Source of the DNA: Clostridia bacterium
GTDB lineage: Bacteria; Bacillota; Clostridia; Oscillospirales; CAG-272
NCBI GenBank assembly: GCA_017472255.1
Contig: JAFUQU010000050.1
Coordinates: 1-64,000 of the forward strand
DNA: 64,000 bases
Direction: 5' to 3'
Positions 16,691 through 24,076 of the stretch are shown here, piece after piece. Each line of letters opens with the position of its first letter. The first letter of the stretch is position 1. The notes beneath the pieces were generated by a model that worked only from the letters and a program-made list of their open reading frames with translations, had not been told where the DNA came from and ran no database searches. A program made the position numbers and the translations under genes.

Positions 16691-16695
16691 CCGCC

Positions 16696-17427
16696 ATGAG
16701 AATTCTGATTATCCGACACGGCGATCCCTATTATCCCACCGATTCGCTGACCGAGAAGGGACAGCGCGAGGCGGCACTTCTTGGGGAGAAGCTGAAAAAC
16801 GAGGGAATTTCCGAAATCTACGTCTCCCCCCACGGACGCGCGCAGCTGACCGCCAAGCCCACCGCCGACGCGCTGGGCATTCATCCGGTGGTGCTGGATT
16901 GGCTGCGGGAGTTCCCGGCCATGCTGAATTTTGAGTATAAAACCGATTTTTATCAGCACAAAGGTCCGTGGAATATGCCGCCCGAGCTTTGGGTAGACGA
17001 TCCGGATGTGTACAGCATCGAGCGCTGGCGGCAGAGCAAGCTGCTGGAAGGCTCAAAGATTGCGGAAACCTACGATTATATATGCGGCAAGTTCGACGAA
17101 TTCACAGCCGATCATGGCTTTGTGCGGGACGGCGGGTTTTACCGAATCACCGAAAAGGGAGAGGGAAACAGGGATACCATCGCGTTGTTCTGCCACTTTG
17201 GGCTGGGGACGGCGATTATCTCTCATGTGTTGAATATGCCGCTGGTGGCGGTGTGGAACTCGGTGTTTCTGCCAACCTCGTCGGTGACGACGCTGTTCAT
17301 GGAGCGCCACATTCAGTCGCGCCCCATCGCCCACGGCATTTTCTGCGGTATCGGCGACACGTCCCATCTCTATGCGGGCGGCGAACCGATCTCCTGCTCC
17401 GGTCTGCACACGAAGGTGCTGAAATAA
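16696..17427 (+). CDS. Histidine phosphatase family protein
   Basis: Phosphoglycerate-mutase-like phosphatase of 243 residues with the phospho-histidine motif IRHGDP at the N-terminus, the second Arg in YVSPHGRAQLTA (about residue 45) and the second catalytic His in FCHFGLG near residue 169. It is the third gene of the PHP operon, 5 bases after the preceding stop. The middle part (about residues 70-120) is larger than in small phosphatases. Substrate unknown, but linkage to two PHP enzymes suggests serial steps on one phosphorylated compound. Confidence 0.87.
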   Translation: MRILIIRHGDPYYPTDSLTEKGQREAALLGEKLKNEGISEIYVSPHGRAQLTAKPTADALGIHPVVLDWLREFPAMLNFEYKTDFYQHKGPWNMPPELWVDDPDVYSIERWRQSKLLEGSKIAETYDYICGKFDEFTADHGFVRDGGFYRITEKGEGNRDTIALFCHFGLGTAIISHVLNMPLVAVWNSVFLPTSSVTTLFMERHIQSRPIAHGIFCGIGDTSHLYAGGEPISCSGLHTKVLK

Positions 17428-17432
17428 ACTTG

Positions 17433-17470
17433 AAACACGAATGCCGCGCGTCAGCGCGGCATTCGTGTTT
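17433..17470. terminator. Bidirectional terminator
   Basis: AAACACGAATGCCGCGC and its inverse repeat around GTCA, flanked by A and T runs, between convergent genes. Confidence 0.9.
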
Positions 17471-17473
17471 CAT

Positions 17474-18502
17474 TTATTCGCAGGCTGCAAGAATGTCGTT
17501 GATGTCATTGATCACGCGCTCACGGCTTACTTCAGGGGGATCATATTCGGGTGTTTCGCCAGCGGGTGTTATGACGGTTTTTCTGTCGTAGGTGCGGATT
17601 GTGTAGAGCATATTATCATGCGTATAGTATATATCTGCATGATAGCGTCCTACTGAATTAGCCGTCATGACTGCTGTTGCGGAAGTACCATCCGGCAAGA
17701 CAACCTCAAGTGTTGTCTGATCGATTTCGGCCTCTGTACCGACCACGGTGCTTCTGGCTGGAATACTGATATGATGATAGGAACCGGTGTTATCAATCAG
17801 CACAACCAGAATAGCCAGAGGATCTTCGCCTGTATCCTGTACATTCATGAATATTTCTTTGCAGTTTTCACGCAGTTTTGTCGGAAGATAGAAGGACAGA
17901 TCGAGAAATTCCTCCATTTCTTCCACGGTGCTTACCGTATATCTCATCTTTTCCATGATATTGTCTTCATTGACCCGATCAGGATAAATGATGTAGGGCT
18001 GGAGATTGGCAAGCGCTTTTTCACTGTATGTTATGGTGGGAGCGCTTTTTTCCGTTTCATCCGGATTTTCCGTGCCTTCGTCGGAAACCACGTCGATATG
18101 GTACATATTCATGTTCCGGGTCGTGCCGTCTGAACCGGTGAAATCATGCTTTCCTCCCATCACGACACTGACTTTGTTTGTCGAAGTCACCGCCGCCAAT
18201 TCGTCGGACATGGGCTTTTCCGTCTCCGGACGGGGCGACGGCACGAACAGCTTATTCCTGCGCAGAATGTCGATGCAGGCGCTGTACGTGCTGCGGTAGA
18301 GCCAGGCGCGCACTGCCGAGGGGTCGCGCACCGATTTCCGCTTCATCCAAAGCCGGACGAAGGCGGTCTGCACCGCGTCGGCGGCATCGGCGGTGGACAG
18401 CAGAATGCCCGCCGCGTAACGGTAAAGCTCGGGCGACAGCTCGTCGATGGCGTCCGCCAGCGCGGCTTCATCCCCCGCCAGCAGCGCTTCCGCGTCAAAC
18501 AT
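17474..18502 (-). CDS. Chimeric protein: ECF sigma region 2 joined to an unrelated C-terminal domain
   Basis: A 342-residue protein. Residues 1 to ~90 match ECF sigma region 2 (ELYRYAAGILLSTADAADAV, AFVRLWMKRKSVRDP, AWLYRSTYSACIDILRRNK), including the -10-binding helix. The linker PMSDELAAV is what normally precedes sigma region 4, but region 4 is absent: at about residue 105 the sequence changes to a domain of ~235 residues (from TSTNKVSVVMGG) with no helix-turn-helix, resembling the extracellular part of an anti-sigma-type protein. GC content drops after the junction. The ATG at 18502 has AAGGAG 8 bases upstream. I infer a deletion that fused a sigma gene to its downstream neighbour; a purposeful architecture is possible. 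Confidence 0.7.
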   Translation of the reverse strand: MFDAEALLAGDEAALADAIDELSPELYRYAAGILLSTADAADAVQTAFVRLWMKRKSVRDPSAVRAWLYRSTYSACIDILRRNKLFVPSPRPETEKPMSDELAAVTSTNKVSVVMGGKHDFTGSDGTTRNMNMYHIDVVSDEGTENPDETEKSAPTITYSEKALANLQPYIIYPDRVNEDNIMEKMRYTVSTVEEMEEFLDLSFYLPTKLRENCKEIFMNVQDTGEDPLAILVVLIDNTGSYHHISIPARSTVVGTEAEIDQTTLEVVLPDGTSATAVMTANSVGRYHADIYYTHDNMLYTIRTYDRKTVITPAGETPEYDPPEVSRERVINDINDILAACE

Positions 18503-18612
18503 GGCGCTCACTCCTTTCGTTGCTTTTGAAGATCTTCACCTATTAGACGGACGGGAGGGCGTTTTTGTGACCGATTCGGAGAAATTTTTTGAATAAAAGA
18601 CCGATTGGACGC

Positions 18613-18660
18613 AAATAAATGAGGATACAGCCTTACGTTCGGTTGTATCCTCAAATTTTT
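18613..18660 (-). terminator. Terminator of the serine hydrolase gene
   Basis: GAGGATACA pairs with TGTATCCTC around a ~14-base loop, with a T-rich run on both sides, directly after the stop at 18659. Confidence 0.75.
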
Positions 18661-20107
18661 ATACCCTTTCAGCCACCGCCGTGCCGCCGTAGGCGTCCAA
18701 GAAGCAGACTGCATTTTTGGTCATATGCAGCAGGGCGTTGTTCTCACGAAACGAGATGTCCATCGCCAGATTCCCCAAATCGCGGTCGATGATCTGCACC
18801 TTTATGCGCAGCTTGCGGTCGTCCACCCACGCCGCGCTGACGGCGGAGTCCAGCGTCAGCCGAGCCGCCGCTTCCCGAACGCCCGAATCGCCTGAATCCG
18901 GGAAGGGCTGGCAGATATTGTACCCGAACCCAAAGCGCAGCGTATGCGTCCCCGTTCGGTTCGTGTAGGTGATCGAACCGCCGTCTCCGTCGAAATCGAG
19001 GCGAAAGCGCTCGATTCCCATGGGATTTTTGCCGCACCGCCAATCGACGCCGTTCACGCTGTCGGCGATTGGGCTGCAAGCAGTCCCCCGCGCCGCGTTC
19101 AGCTTTGCGCCCGCGATGTAGTCAGCCAGCGCCGTCTGCGCCGCCGGATTGTCGGGCAGCGGCTTACCGAGACAGCGGATGATGCGGCTGTACAGCAGCT
19201 CGAACAGGATGGGGCGGCTTCCGCTGCTTCCCTGATTGTCCGAGGTGATGACGAAAATGAAGTCGTGCGCCCGGTCGCAGATGGCGAACTGATCGCCCAT
19301 GCCGTAGAACGCGAAGCCGTCGTCCGGCGTTTTCCAGATCTGATAGCCGTAGCCGTGATTATTGTAATTCAGCACATTTCCGTCGCTGTTGTCGGTCTGA
19401 CGGGAGGTGGCGGCGGCGAGATAGTCCCCGTTCATCAGGCGTTCACCCTTCCAGACGCCGCTGTTCATCACGAAGCGGGCGAATTTCAGCAGATCGCGGG
19501 GCGTACACATAACGCCCGAGTCGGCGTGGGCATTGCCGTCGGTGACGTGCATCACGTGGGAGTCGGCGGAAAAACCGATTTTATCCAGCACCCGCTCCCG
19601 CAGAAAGGTGAAGAAATCCTTTCCGGTGAGCCGCTTTACGATAACGCCCAGCAGATAGGACGCCGAGCTGTCGTACCAGAATTCCATGCCCGAAGGATGG
19701 CTGGGCTTTGTGGCGAACCAGGCGTCGGCGCGATGGGGCATTCCCCTCCATTGGGTGTAGGAGGACATACAGGTGCGCATGGTCAGCGCGCCCCGGATGG
19801 TGGTTCCGGCAATCCACGGGTCGGCGGCGTCGTATTCCGGGAAGAAATCCGCCAGCTTATCGTCCAGCGAAAGCAGCCCGTCCTCGATGCAAAGCCCGAT
19901 CGCTATACCGGTGAAGGACTTGGAAATGGAGTACATCCGGTGCAGACGATCGGCGGTGAAGGGGGCGTAATAGCATTCGGCGAAAATCCCGTCTCCCCGC
20001 GCCATCAGAATACTGTGGGTGTTGAATTGATACGCCTCCAGCGCCTTCAGAAAATCGAGAACCGCGGTTGAGGAAATCCCCGCCGCCTCGGGCGTGATGC
20101 TTCTCAT
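18659..20107 (-). CDS. Serine hydrolase (class C beta-lactamase family)
   Basis: A 482-residue member of the penicillin-binding-protein/beta-lactamase-class-C superfamily, acting on esters or D-amino acid peptides. The nucleophile motif S-x-x-K is seen in MYSISKSFTG near residue 60 and the Tyr motif in WYDSSASYLLG. No signal peptide is present, so it is likely cytoplasmic. The ATG at 20107 has GGAGG 7 bases upstream and overlaps the preceding gene's stop by four bases; the frame is open beyond it but that part is the shadow of the upstream gene. Coupled to a Gfo/Idh/MocA enzyme, so a metabolic esterase is more likely than a resistance enzyme. Confidence 0.88.
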   Translation of the reverse strand: MRSITPEAAGISSTAVLDFLKALEAYQFNTHSILMARGDGIFAECYYAPFTADRLHRMYSISKSFTGIAIGLCIEDGLLSLDDKLADFFPEYDAADPWIAGTTIRGALTMRTCMSSYTQWRGMPHRADAWFATKPSHPSGMEFWYDSSASYLLGVIVKRLTGKDFFTFLRERVLDKIGFSADSHVMHVTDGNAHADSGVMCTPRDLLKFARFVMNSGVWKGERLMNGDYLAAATSRQTDNSDGNVLNYNNHGYGYQIWKTPDDGFAFYGMGDQFAICDRAHDFIFVITSDNQGSSGSRPILFELLYSRIIRCLGKPLPDNPAAQTALADYIAGAKLNAARGTACSPIADSVNGVDWRCGKNPMGIERFRLDFDGDGGSITYTNRTGTHTLRFGFGYNICQPFPDSGDSGVREAAARLTLDSAVSAAWVDDRKLRIKVQIIDRDLGNLAMDISFRENNALLHMTKNAVCFLDAYGGTAVAERV

Positions 20108-21306
20108 ATGGGAGCCTCCCCGAAGTCCGGAATGTCCATGGTCACGCCGCCCGCGTTGCAGGATTCGATGGCGACCAGTCCGGGCACCGTCCAGCGGGCG
20201 GCGTTCCAGGCGTTGAGTATTGGCATTTTGCCGGTGTAAGCGGCGGTGCAGAAATCGTCCACCAGCAGCTTGTGGGTAGCCATGTGACCGTTGGGTTCGG
20301 CGGCGTAGGATTCGGGCAGACGGGACATTTCGGCGCGCTGAACCTGCGCAACCTCCGCCCACTGCCATTCGTTGTTGGCGACCCGGTTCTTGAAATCGGG
20401 CAGGCTTTTGTTTTTCACCATGCCTTCGGTGTTCACGTAATCGCTGACGTCGGTCAGATTGACGCGCTCCTTATCGCCGTCCAGCTTCTCCACGAGGATG
20501 TGCTGGGCGTTGCTAAATTCGTAGCCCGCCTTTGTGCCGTAAAGGGCGGAAATGTAAGAGCTGGGCTTCATCCAGCCGAAGGTGCGCGCCTCGGTAATGC
20601 GTGCGGTGCCGCCGTTTTCGAGGAGCATCATCGTGTATTGGTTGGAATATTCGTTGTCCCAGAAATTGCAGCCCTTGCCGAAGCGTCCGTCGCTTGTCTT
20701 ATCTTTATAGCCGAAACAGACCACCTTTTTTGCGTAGGAGCCGACCGCCGACAGCAGCATGGCGGTGGAATGGGTGGGATAGAGCAGGGGAGGCATTCCA
20801 CCTTCGCCGGGACGTTTGCCGTAGCTGATCGAATCGATGTGGTGGTAATACTGGGATGCGCCGTAGGTGAAGTCGCCGAACAGCCCCTTTTGATAGGTTT
20901 CCCGGCAGAACATGGCGCAGGGGTAGTAATAGCAGGTTTCGCCCATCAGATAGGTCAGCCCGGTCTTTTGCACCAGACGGACAATTTCGCCGCATTCCTC
21001 CACGGTGGGCGCCATGGGGACGGCGGAATAGACGTGTTTGCCCGCCTTCAGCGCGCGGATGACGATCTCGCCGTGGAGGTGGCGCTGGGTAAAATTGGCG
21101 ATGCAGTTGATCGAATCGTCCGCCAGCGCGTCCTCAAAGGAGGGGATAACCGGCACGTCGAATTTTTCTGCGTAGGACTGCGCCTTTTCGGGAATGAGAT
21201 CGCAGACGTAAACCTTTTCCACGCTGGGATGGACCTTGAACAGCGGCACAAAGTGGCAGGCGAAGTTGCCGCAGCCGATGATGGCGACGGTGAGTTTCTT
21301 TGACAT
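20104..21306 (-). CDS. Gfo/Idh/MocA family oxidoreductase
   Basis: NAD(P)-dependent sugar or cyclitol dehydrogenase, 400 residues. The Rossmann site IIGCGNFACHFVPLF is at residues ~9-24; the family's E-K-P position is degenerate here (AVPMAPTVEEC). A striking segment, GETCYYYPCAMFCRETY, recurs almost unchanged in the paralogue at 53882-55132 (GETCYYFPCAIWCREKY). AAGGGAG lies 8 bases before the ATG. It is upstream of and overlaps the serine hydrolase. The substrate is not evident. Confidence 0.9.
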   Translation of the reverse strand: MSKKLTVAIIGCGNFACHFVPLFKVHPSVEKVYVCDLIPEKAQSYAEKFDVPVIPSFEDALADDSINCIANFTQRHLHGEIVIRALKAGKHVYSAVPMAPTVEECGEIVRLVQKTGLTYLMGETCYYYPCAMFCRETYQKGLFGDFTYGASQYYHHIDSISYGKRPGEGGMPPLLYPTHSTAMLLSAVGSYAKKVVCFGYKDKTSDGRFGKGCNFWDNEYSNQYTMMLLENGGTARITEARTFGWMKPSSYISALYGTKAGYEFSNAQHILVEKLDGDKERVNLTDVSDYVNTEGMVKNKSLPDFKNRVANNEWQWAEVAQVQRAEMSRLPESYAAEPNGHMATHKLLVDDFCTAAYTGKMPILNAWNAARWTVPGLVAIESCNAGGVTMDIPDFGEAPI

Positions 21307-21346
21307 GAGGATGACTCCCTTCGGAATGATAGTTCCTAACTATTAT

Positions 21347-21392
21347 AAATCCGCGCCGCCGGAATTGGAATGGCAGAATGGGGCGCGGATTT
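21347..21392 (-). terminator. Terminator-like hairpin after the AraC gene
   Basis: AAATCCGCGCC pairs with GGCGCGGATTT across a 20-base loop; the minus strand continues ATTTATAATAG. Confidence 0.55.
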
Positions 21393-21436
21393 GTGTTTTC
21401 TTTACTTTTTGCCGGGCTGCGTGGATACCTGCCCGT

Positions 21437-22363
21437 TCATCCCTTGAAATAAACCGACGGCGACACGCCGGTAATCCGCCGGAAGGAGCGGGAAAAATAG
21501 CAGTAGTCGGTGAAGCCCACCGCCGCCGCGATTTCGGTGACGGGGAGATTGCTGCCGAGAAAGTATTGGGTAGCACGCTGAATGCGGAATTCGCGCAGAT
21601 AGCTGATGAAGGTGGTTCCGAAGTTCTGGCGGAAAAGGCGGAAGAAATTCCGCTCGCCGAAGCCCAGCGCGGCGCAGATATCTTCTACGGTGATGGGGTT
21701 TGCGTAGTTGGCGTAGATGTATTCGTTGACGCTGCGGATGAACATCAGGTCGTGCCCCTTGGCGAAATCGGGCGGCGTTTCGTAAGCCGCCGCTGCCAGT
21801 TCCGCCAGCAGATTGTATACGCCGCTCATCAATCTGCATTCCACCGCTTCGTTCACCTTGATCAGCGCTTGATTGTAATCGGGCTGGAGGCGATCAATAA
21901 TCCCGGCAAGACGGTCGGTGATAGGCTCACCGGCGGCGAATTTTGACGGGAAGCGCAGCGAGCCTTCCAGAATGCCGGACAGCATCCGGTCCAGGTGATT
22001 GTTCCTAAAATCGAGCATATAGGATTTTAGCTCCAGCATCAGGCAGGCGTAGGAGACGTGCTCGTCCGCCGGATGAATCTGCCCGCCGTGGATGTCGAAG
22101 GGATTCATAAGCAGCACCTCCCCGGCGCAGAGAGGTACGCAGTCCTGATTCAGCTCGATGTGCATGGCGCCCTCCCGGACGTACAGCAGCTCCAGCGAAT
22201 CGTGGATATGGGTGCCAAAGAGCAGATGGATATTTGGGTCGGGACGGAAAGGCGGTCGGATTTTGGCGGCGATTGGGCGGTCGGCGTAATTATAGGTGAA
22301 ATCGACCACGGACACGGGAACGGTGCTGTAGTCCTCCCGATGCCCGACGAATTCGTGTATCAT
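21437..22363 (-). CDS. AraC family transcriptional regulator
   Basis: A 308-residue regulator: N-terminal cupin-type sensor (LLFGTHIHDSLELLYVREG; LCAGEVLLMNPFDIHGG) and a C-terminal double helix-turn-helix (ITVEDICAALGFGERNFFRLFRQNFGTTFISYLREFRI; VTEIAAAVGFTDYCYFSRSFRRITGVSPSVYF, described here by its ends). AAGGAG precedes the ATG. It is divergent from the solute-binding protein gene at 22552, whose promoter lacks a good -35, so it probably activates that gene in response to a sugar. Confidence 0.93.
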   Translation of the reverse strand: MIHEFVGHREDYSTVPVSVVDFTYNYADRPIAAKIRPPFRPDPNIHLLFGTHIHDSLELLYVREGAMHIELNQDCVPLCAGEVLLMNPFDIHGGQIHPADEHVSYACLMLELKSYMLDFRNNHLDRMLSGILEGSLRFPSKFAAGEPITDRLAGIIDRLQPDYNQALIKVNEAVECRLMSGVYNLLAELAAAAYETPPDFAKGHDLMFIRSVNEYIYANYANPITVEDICAALGFGERNFFRLFRQNFGTTFISYLREFRIQRATQYFLGSNLPVTEIAAAVGFTDYCYFSRSFRRITGVSPSVYFKG

Positions 22364-22389
22364 GATATCACGCTCCTTTTTGCGGTTTT

Positions 22390-22418
22390 ATTATAGCATA
22401 AACCGGGGAATAAATCAA
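22390..22418 (-). promoter_or_regulatory. Promoter of the araC-type gene
   Basis: TTGATT (22418-22413), 17-base spacer, TATAAT (22395-22390). Confidence 0.7.
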
Positions 22419-22491
22419 GTGCCAGCCCCAAAATTGCGGAATCGGACAAAACAATGTCGGTATATTTCTTTCGCGGACAGGACGGCTGTGC

Positions 22492-22497
22492 TATAAT
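22492..22497 (+). promoter_or_regulatory. -10 box of the solute-binding protein gene, weak -35
   Basis: Perfect TATAAT, but the hexamer 17 bases upstream (TTTCGC) is poor, the usual picture for an activator-dependent promoter; the AraC gene is divergent. Confidence 0.55.
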
Positions 22498-22551
22498 AGA
22501 TACAGTCCGGAGCGCGCCGAACGAAAAATATACCGAAAGGATGCTTTCATT

Positions 22552-23997
22552 ATGAAACGATTGATCTGCTGGATCATGGTATGCTCAATGATGCTGAGTG
22601 CAGGCGGGCTGGCTTCGTGCGCTTCCGGGACTGAAACGGGCGGCACAACATCGGGCGATACAACGACCGAAACCACCACCGCCGCCGAAACGCTCCCGCC
22701 GCTGGAGCAGCTGGAGAAAAAGGACTTTGAAGGACGCACCTTCACCATTTATGAAGCCAACTGGCATCCCCATCTGCACATCAACAACCCCGGGGATGAG
22801 ATGAACGGCGAAATTGTCAACGACGCCCTGTTCGAACGGGACGCATGGATTGAATCCAACTACAACGTGAACATCGAATACGTGCAGGAAAAGAGCAGCA
22901 CCTCCCTGCTGAAAAACACCGTCCTTGCGGACGATTCCGAGTACGATCTGGCGATTTCCGAAATTTATCAGGGTCTCGCGCCGCTGGCGACCCAGGGCAT
23001 TCTCTACAATCTGTGCGACATTGACGATCTGGCGCTGGACGAAAACTGGTGGAGCCCGCTGATGTATGAGCACCTCACGCTGAACGGCAATCTCTACTTT
23101 ACCACCGGCGATATCGTTCCCGCCGTGTATCAGGCGCCTATGTGTATGTTCCTGAATTTGAAGCTGTACGAGGATTACAACATCCAGACTGATATCTGGG
23201 AGCTGGTGCTGAACGGCGGCTGGACGATGGATGCGGTTCAAACGCTGACCAAGGACTTTGAACAGGATCTGAACAACGACAGCAAGCTTCACGCCAACGA
23301 CGACCTGTTCGGCATCGTCATGCAGCACACCACCGAGTCCTCCGACGCCTTCTTCACCGCCGCCAACCAGAAGCTTGCCACGGCTTCCAAAGACGGCAGC
23401 AAGCTGGAGGCTGTATCGTTGAGCAGCGGCAGTCTGGCGGACGCGCTGGAAAAAATCATCGACACGGTGTTTTACGTGGAATACGAAGGCATCAACGACG
23501 TGATCAACAAAACCTTCAAGGAAGACCGCTCGCTGCTGCTGATGCACAAGCTGGAGAGCGCCGCCGTCAACCTGCGCGACATGGAAAGCGATTATCTGAT
23601 TCTGCCAATGCCCAAGCTGGATGAGAATCAGAGCAGCTACATTTCGCTGGTCAGCGGCTATGTATGCAGCTTTGTGGCGGTTCCTGCCACGGCGGACGCC
23701 CAGTTCACCGGTCTTGTGGCCGAGGCGATGGCGCGCTATTCCAACCAGTACGTCCGTCCGAAGGCCTATGATCTGGTCTACAAGGTTAAGGACACCCGCG
23801 ACGACCGTTCCGCCGAGGTGCTGGATATCCTCTTTGATACGCTGTACCTCGATTTCAACATCGTCTACGATTTCGGCAAGTCCCGCGATGAACTCTGCAA
23901 GATCGTCTTCGAGGACGCGCCCATCGCCTCCACGCTGGCCGCGCTGGAGAGCAGCTTTAAGGCTGATATGAACACACTTATTGAATCATGGAAATAA
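22552..23997 (+). CDS. Extracellular solute-binding lipoprotein (ABC sugar transport)
   Basis: Substrate-binding lipoprotein, 481 residues, anchored outside the membrane. Signal peptide and lipobox LASC at residues ~20-23, then a Thr-rich tether (TGGTTSGDTTTETTTAAE), then the binding domain. It resembles the other two binding proteins in the window (FEGRTFTIYEANW...NDALFERDAWIESNYNVNIEY; GGWTMDAVQTL; WWSPLM). No permease or ATPase genes accompany it. The ribosome site is GAAAGGA upstream of ATG 22552. It lies between an AraC regulator and a GH38 mannosidase, so a mannose-containing oligosaccharide is a possible ligand. Confidence 0.92.
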   Translation: MKRLICWIMVCSMMLSAGGLASCASGTETGGTTSGDTTTETTTAAETLPPLEQLEKKDFEGRTFTIYEANWHPHLHINNPGDEMNGEIVNDALFERDAWIESNYNVNIEYVQEKSSTSLLKNTVLADDSEYDLAISEIYQGLAPLATQGILYNLCDIDDLALDENWWSPLMYEHLTLNGNLYFTTGDIVPAVYQAPMCMFLNLKLYEDYNIQTDIWELVLNGGWTMDAVQTLTKDFEQDLNNDSKLHANDDLFGIVMQHTTESSDAFFTAANQKLATASKDGSKLEAVSLSSGSLADALEKIIDTVFYVEYEGINDVINKTFKEDRSLLLMHKLESAAVNLRDMESDYLILPMPKLDENQSSYISLVSGYVCSFVAVPATADAQFTGLVAEAMARYSNQYVRPKAYDLVYKVKDTRDDRSAEVLDILFDTLYLDFNIVYDFGKSRDELCKIVFEDAPIASTLAALESSFKADMNTLIESWK

Positions 23998-23998
23998 C

Positions 23999-24030
23999 CG
24001 GAAAAACGCCCTGCGCAAGCAGGGCTTCCG
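23999..24030 (+). terminator. Intercistronic hairpin before the mannosidase
   Basis: CGGAA...GCCCTGC, GCAA loop, GCAGGGC...TTCCG; the following sequence is only weakly T-rich, so it may attenuate or protect mRNA so that the binding-protein part is more abundant. Confidence 0.5.
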
Positions 24031-24076
24031 GTGTTTCTGCTGATATAAATTCCCTTTTAAGAAAGGAAGCAAAATC

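Noticed and set aside
20108..20368. Extended N-terminus for the serine hydrolase
   Set aside because: The added ~87 residues are Arg/Gly-rich shadow of the overlapping dehydrogenase gene; a good ribosome site supports ATG 20107.
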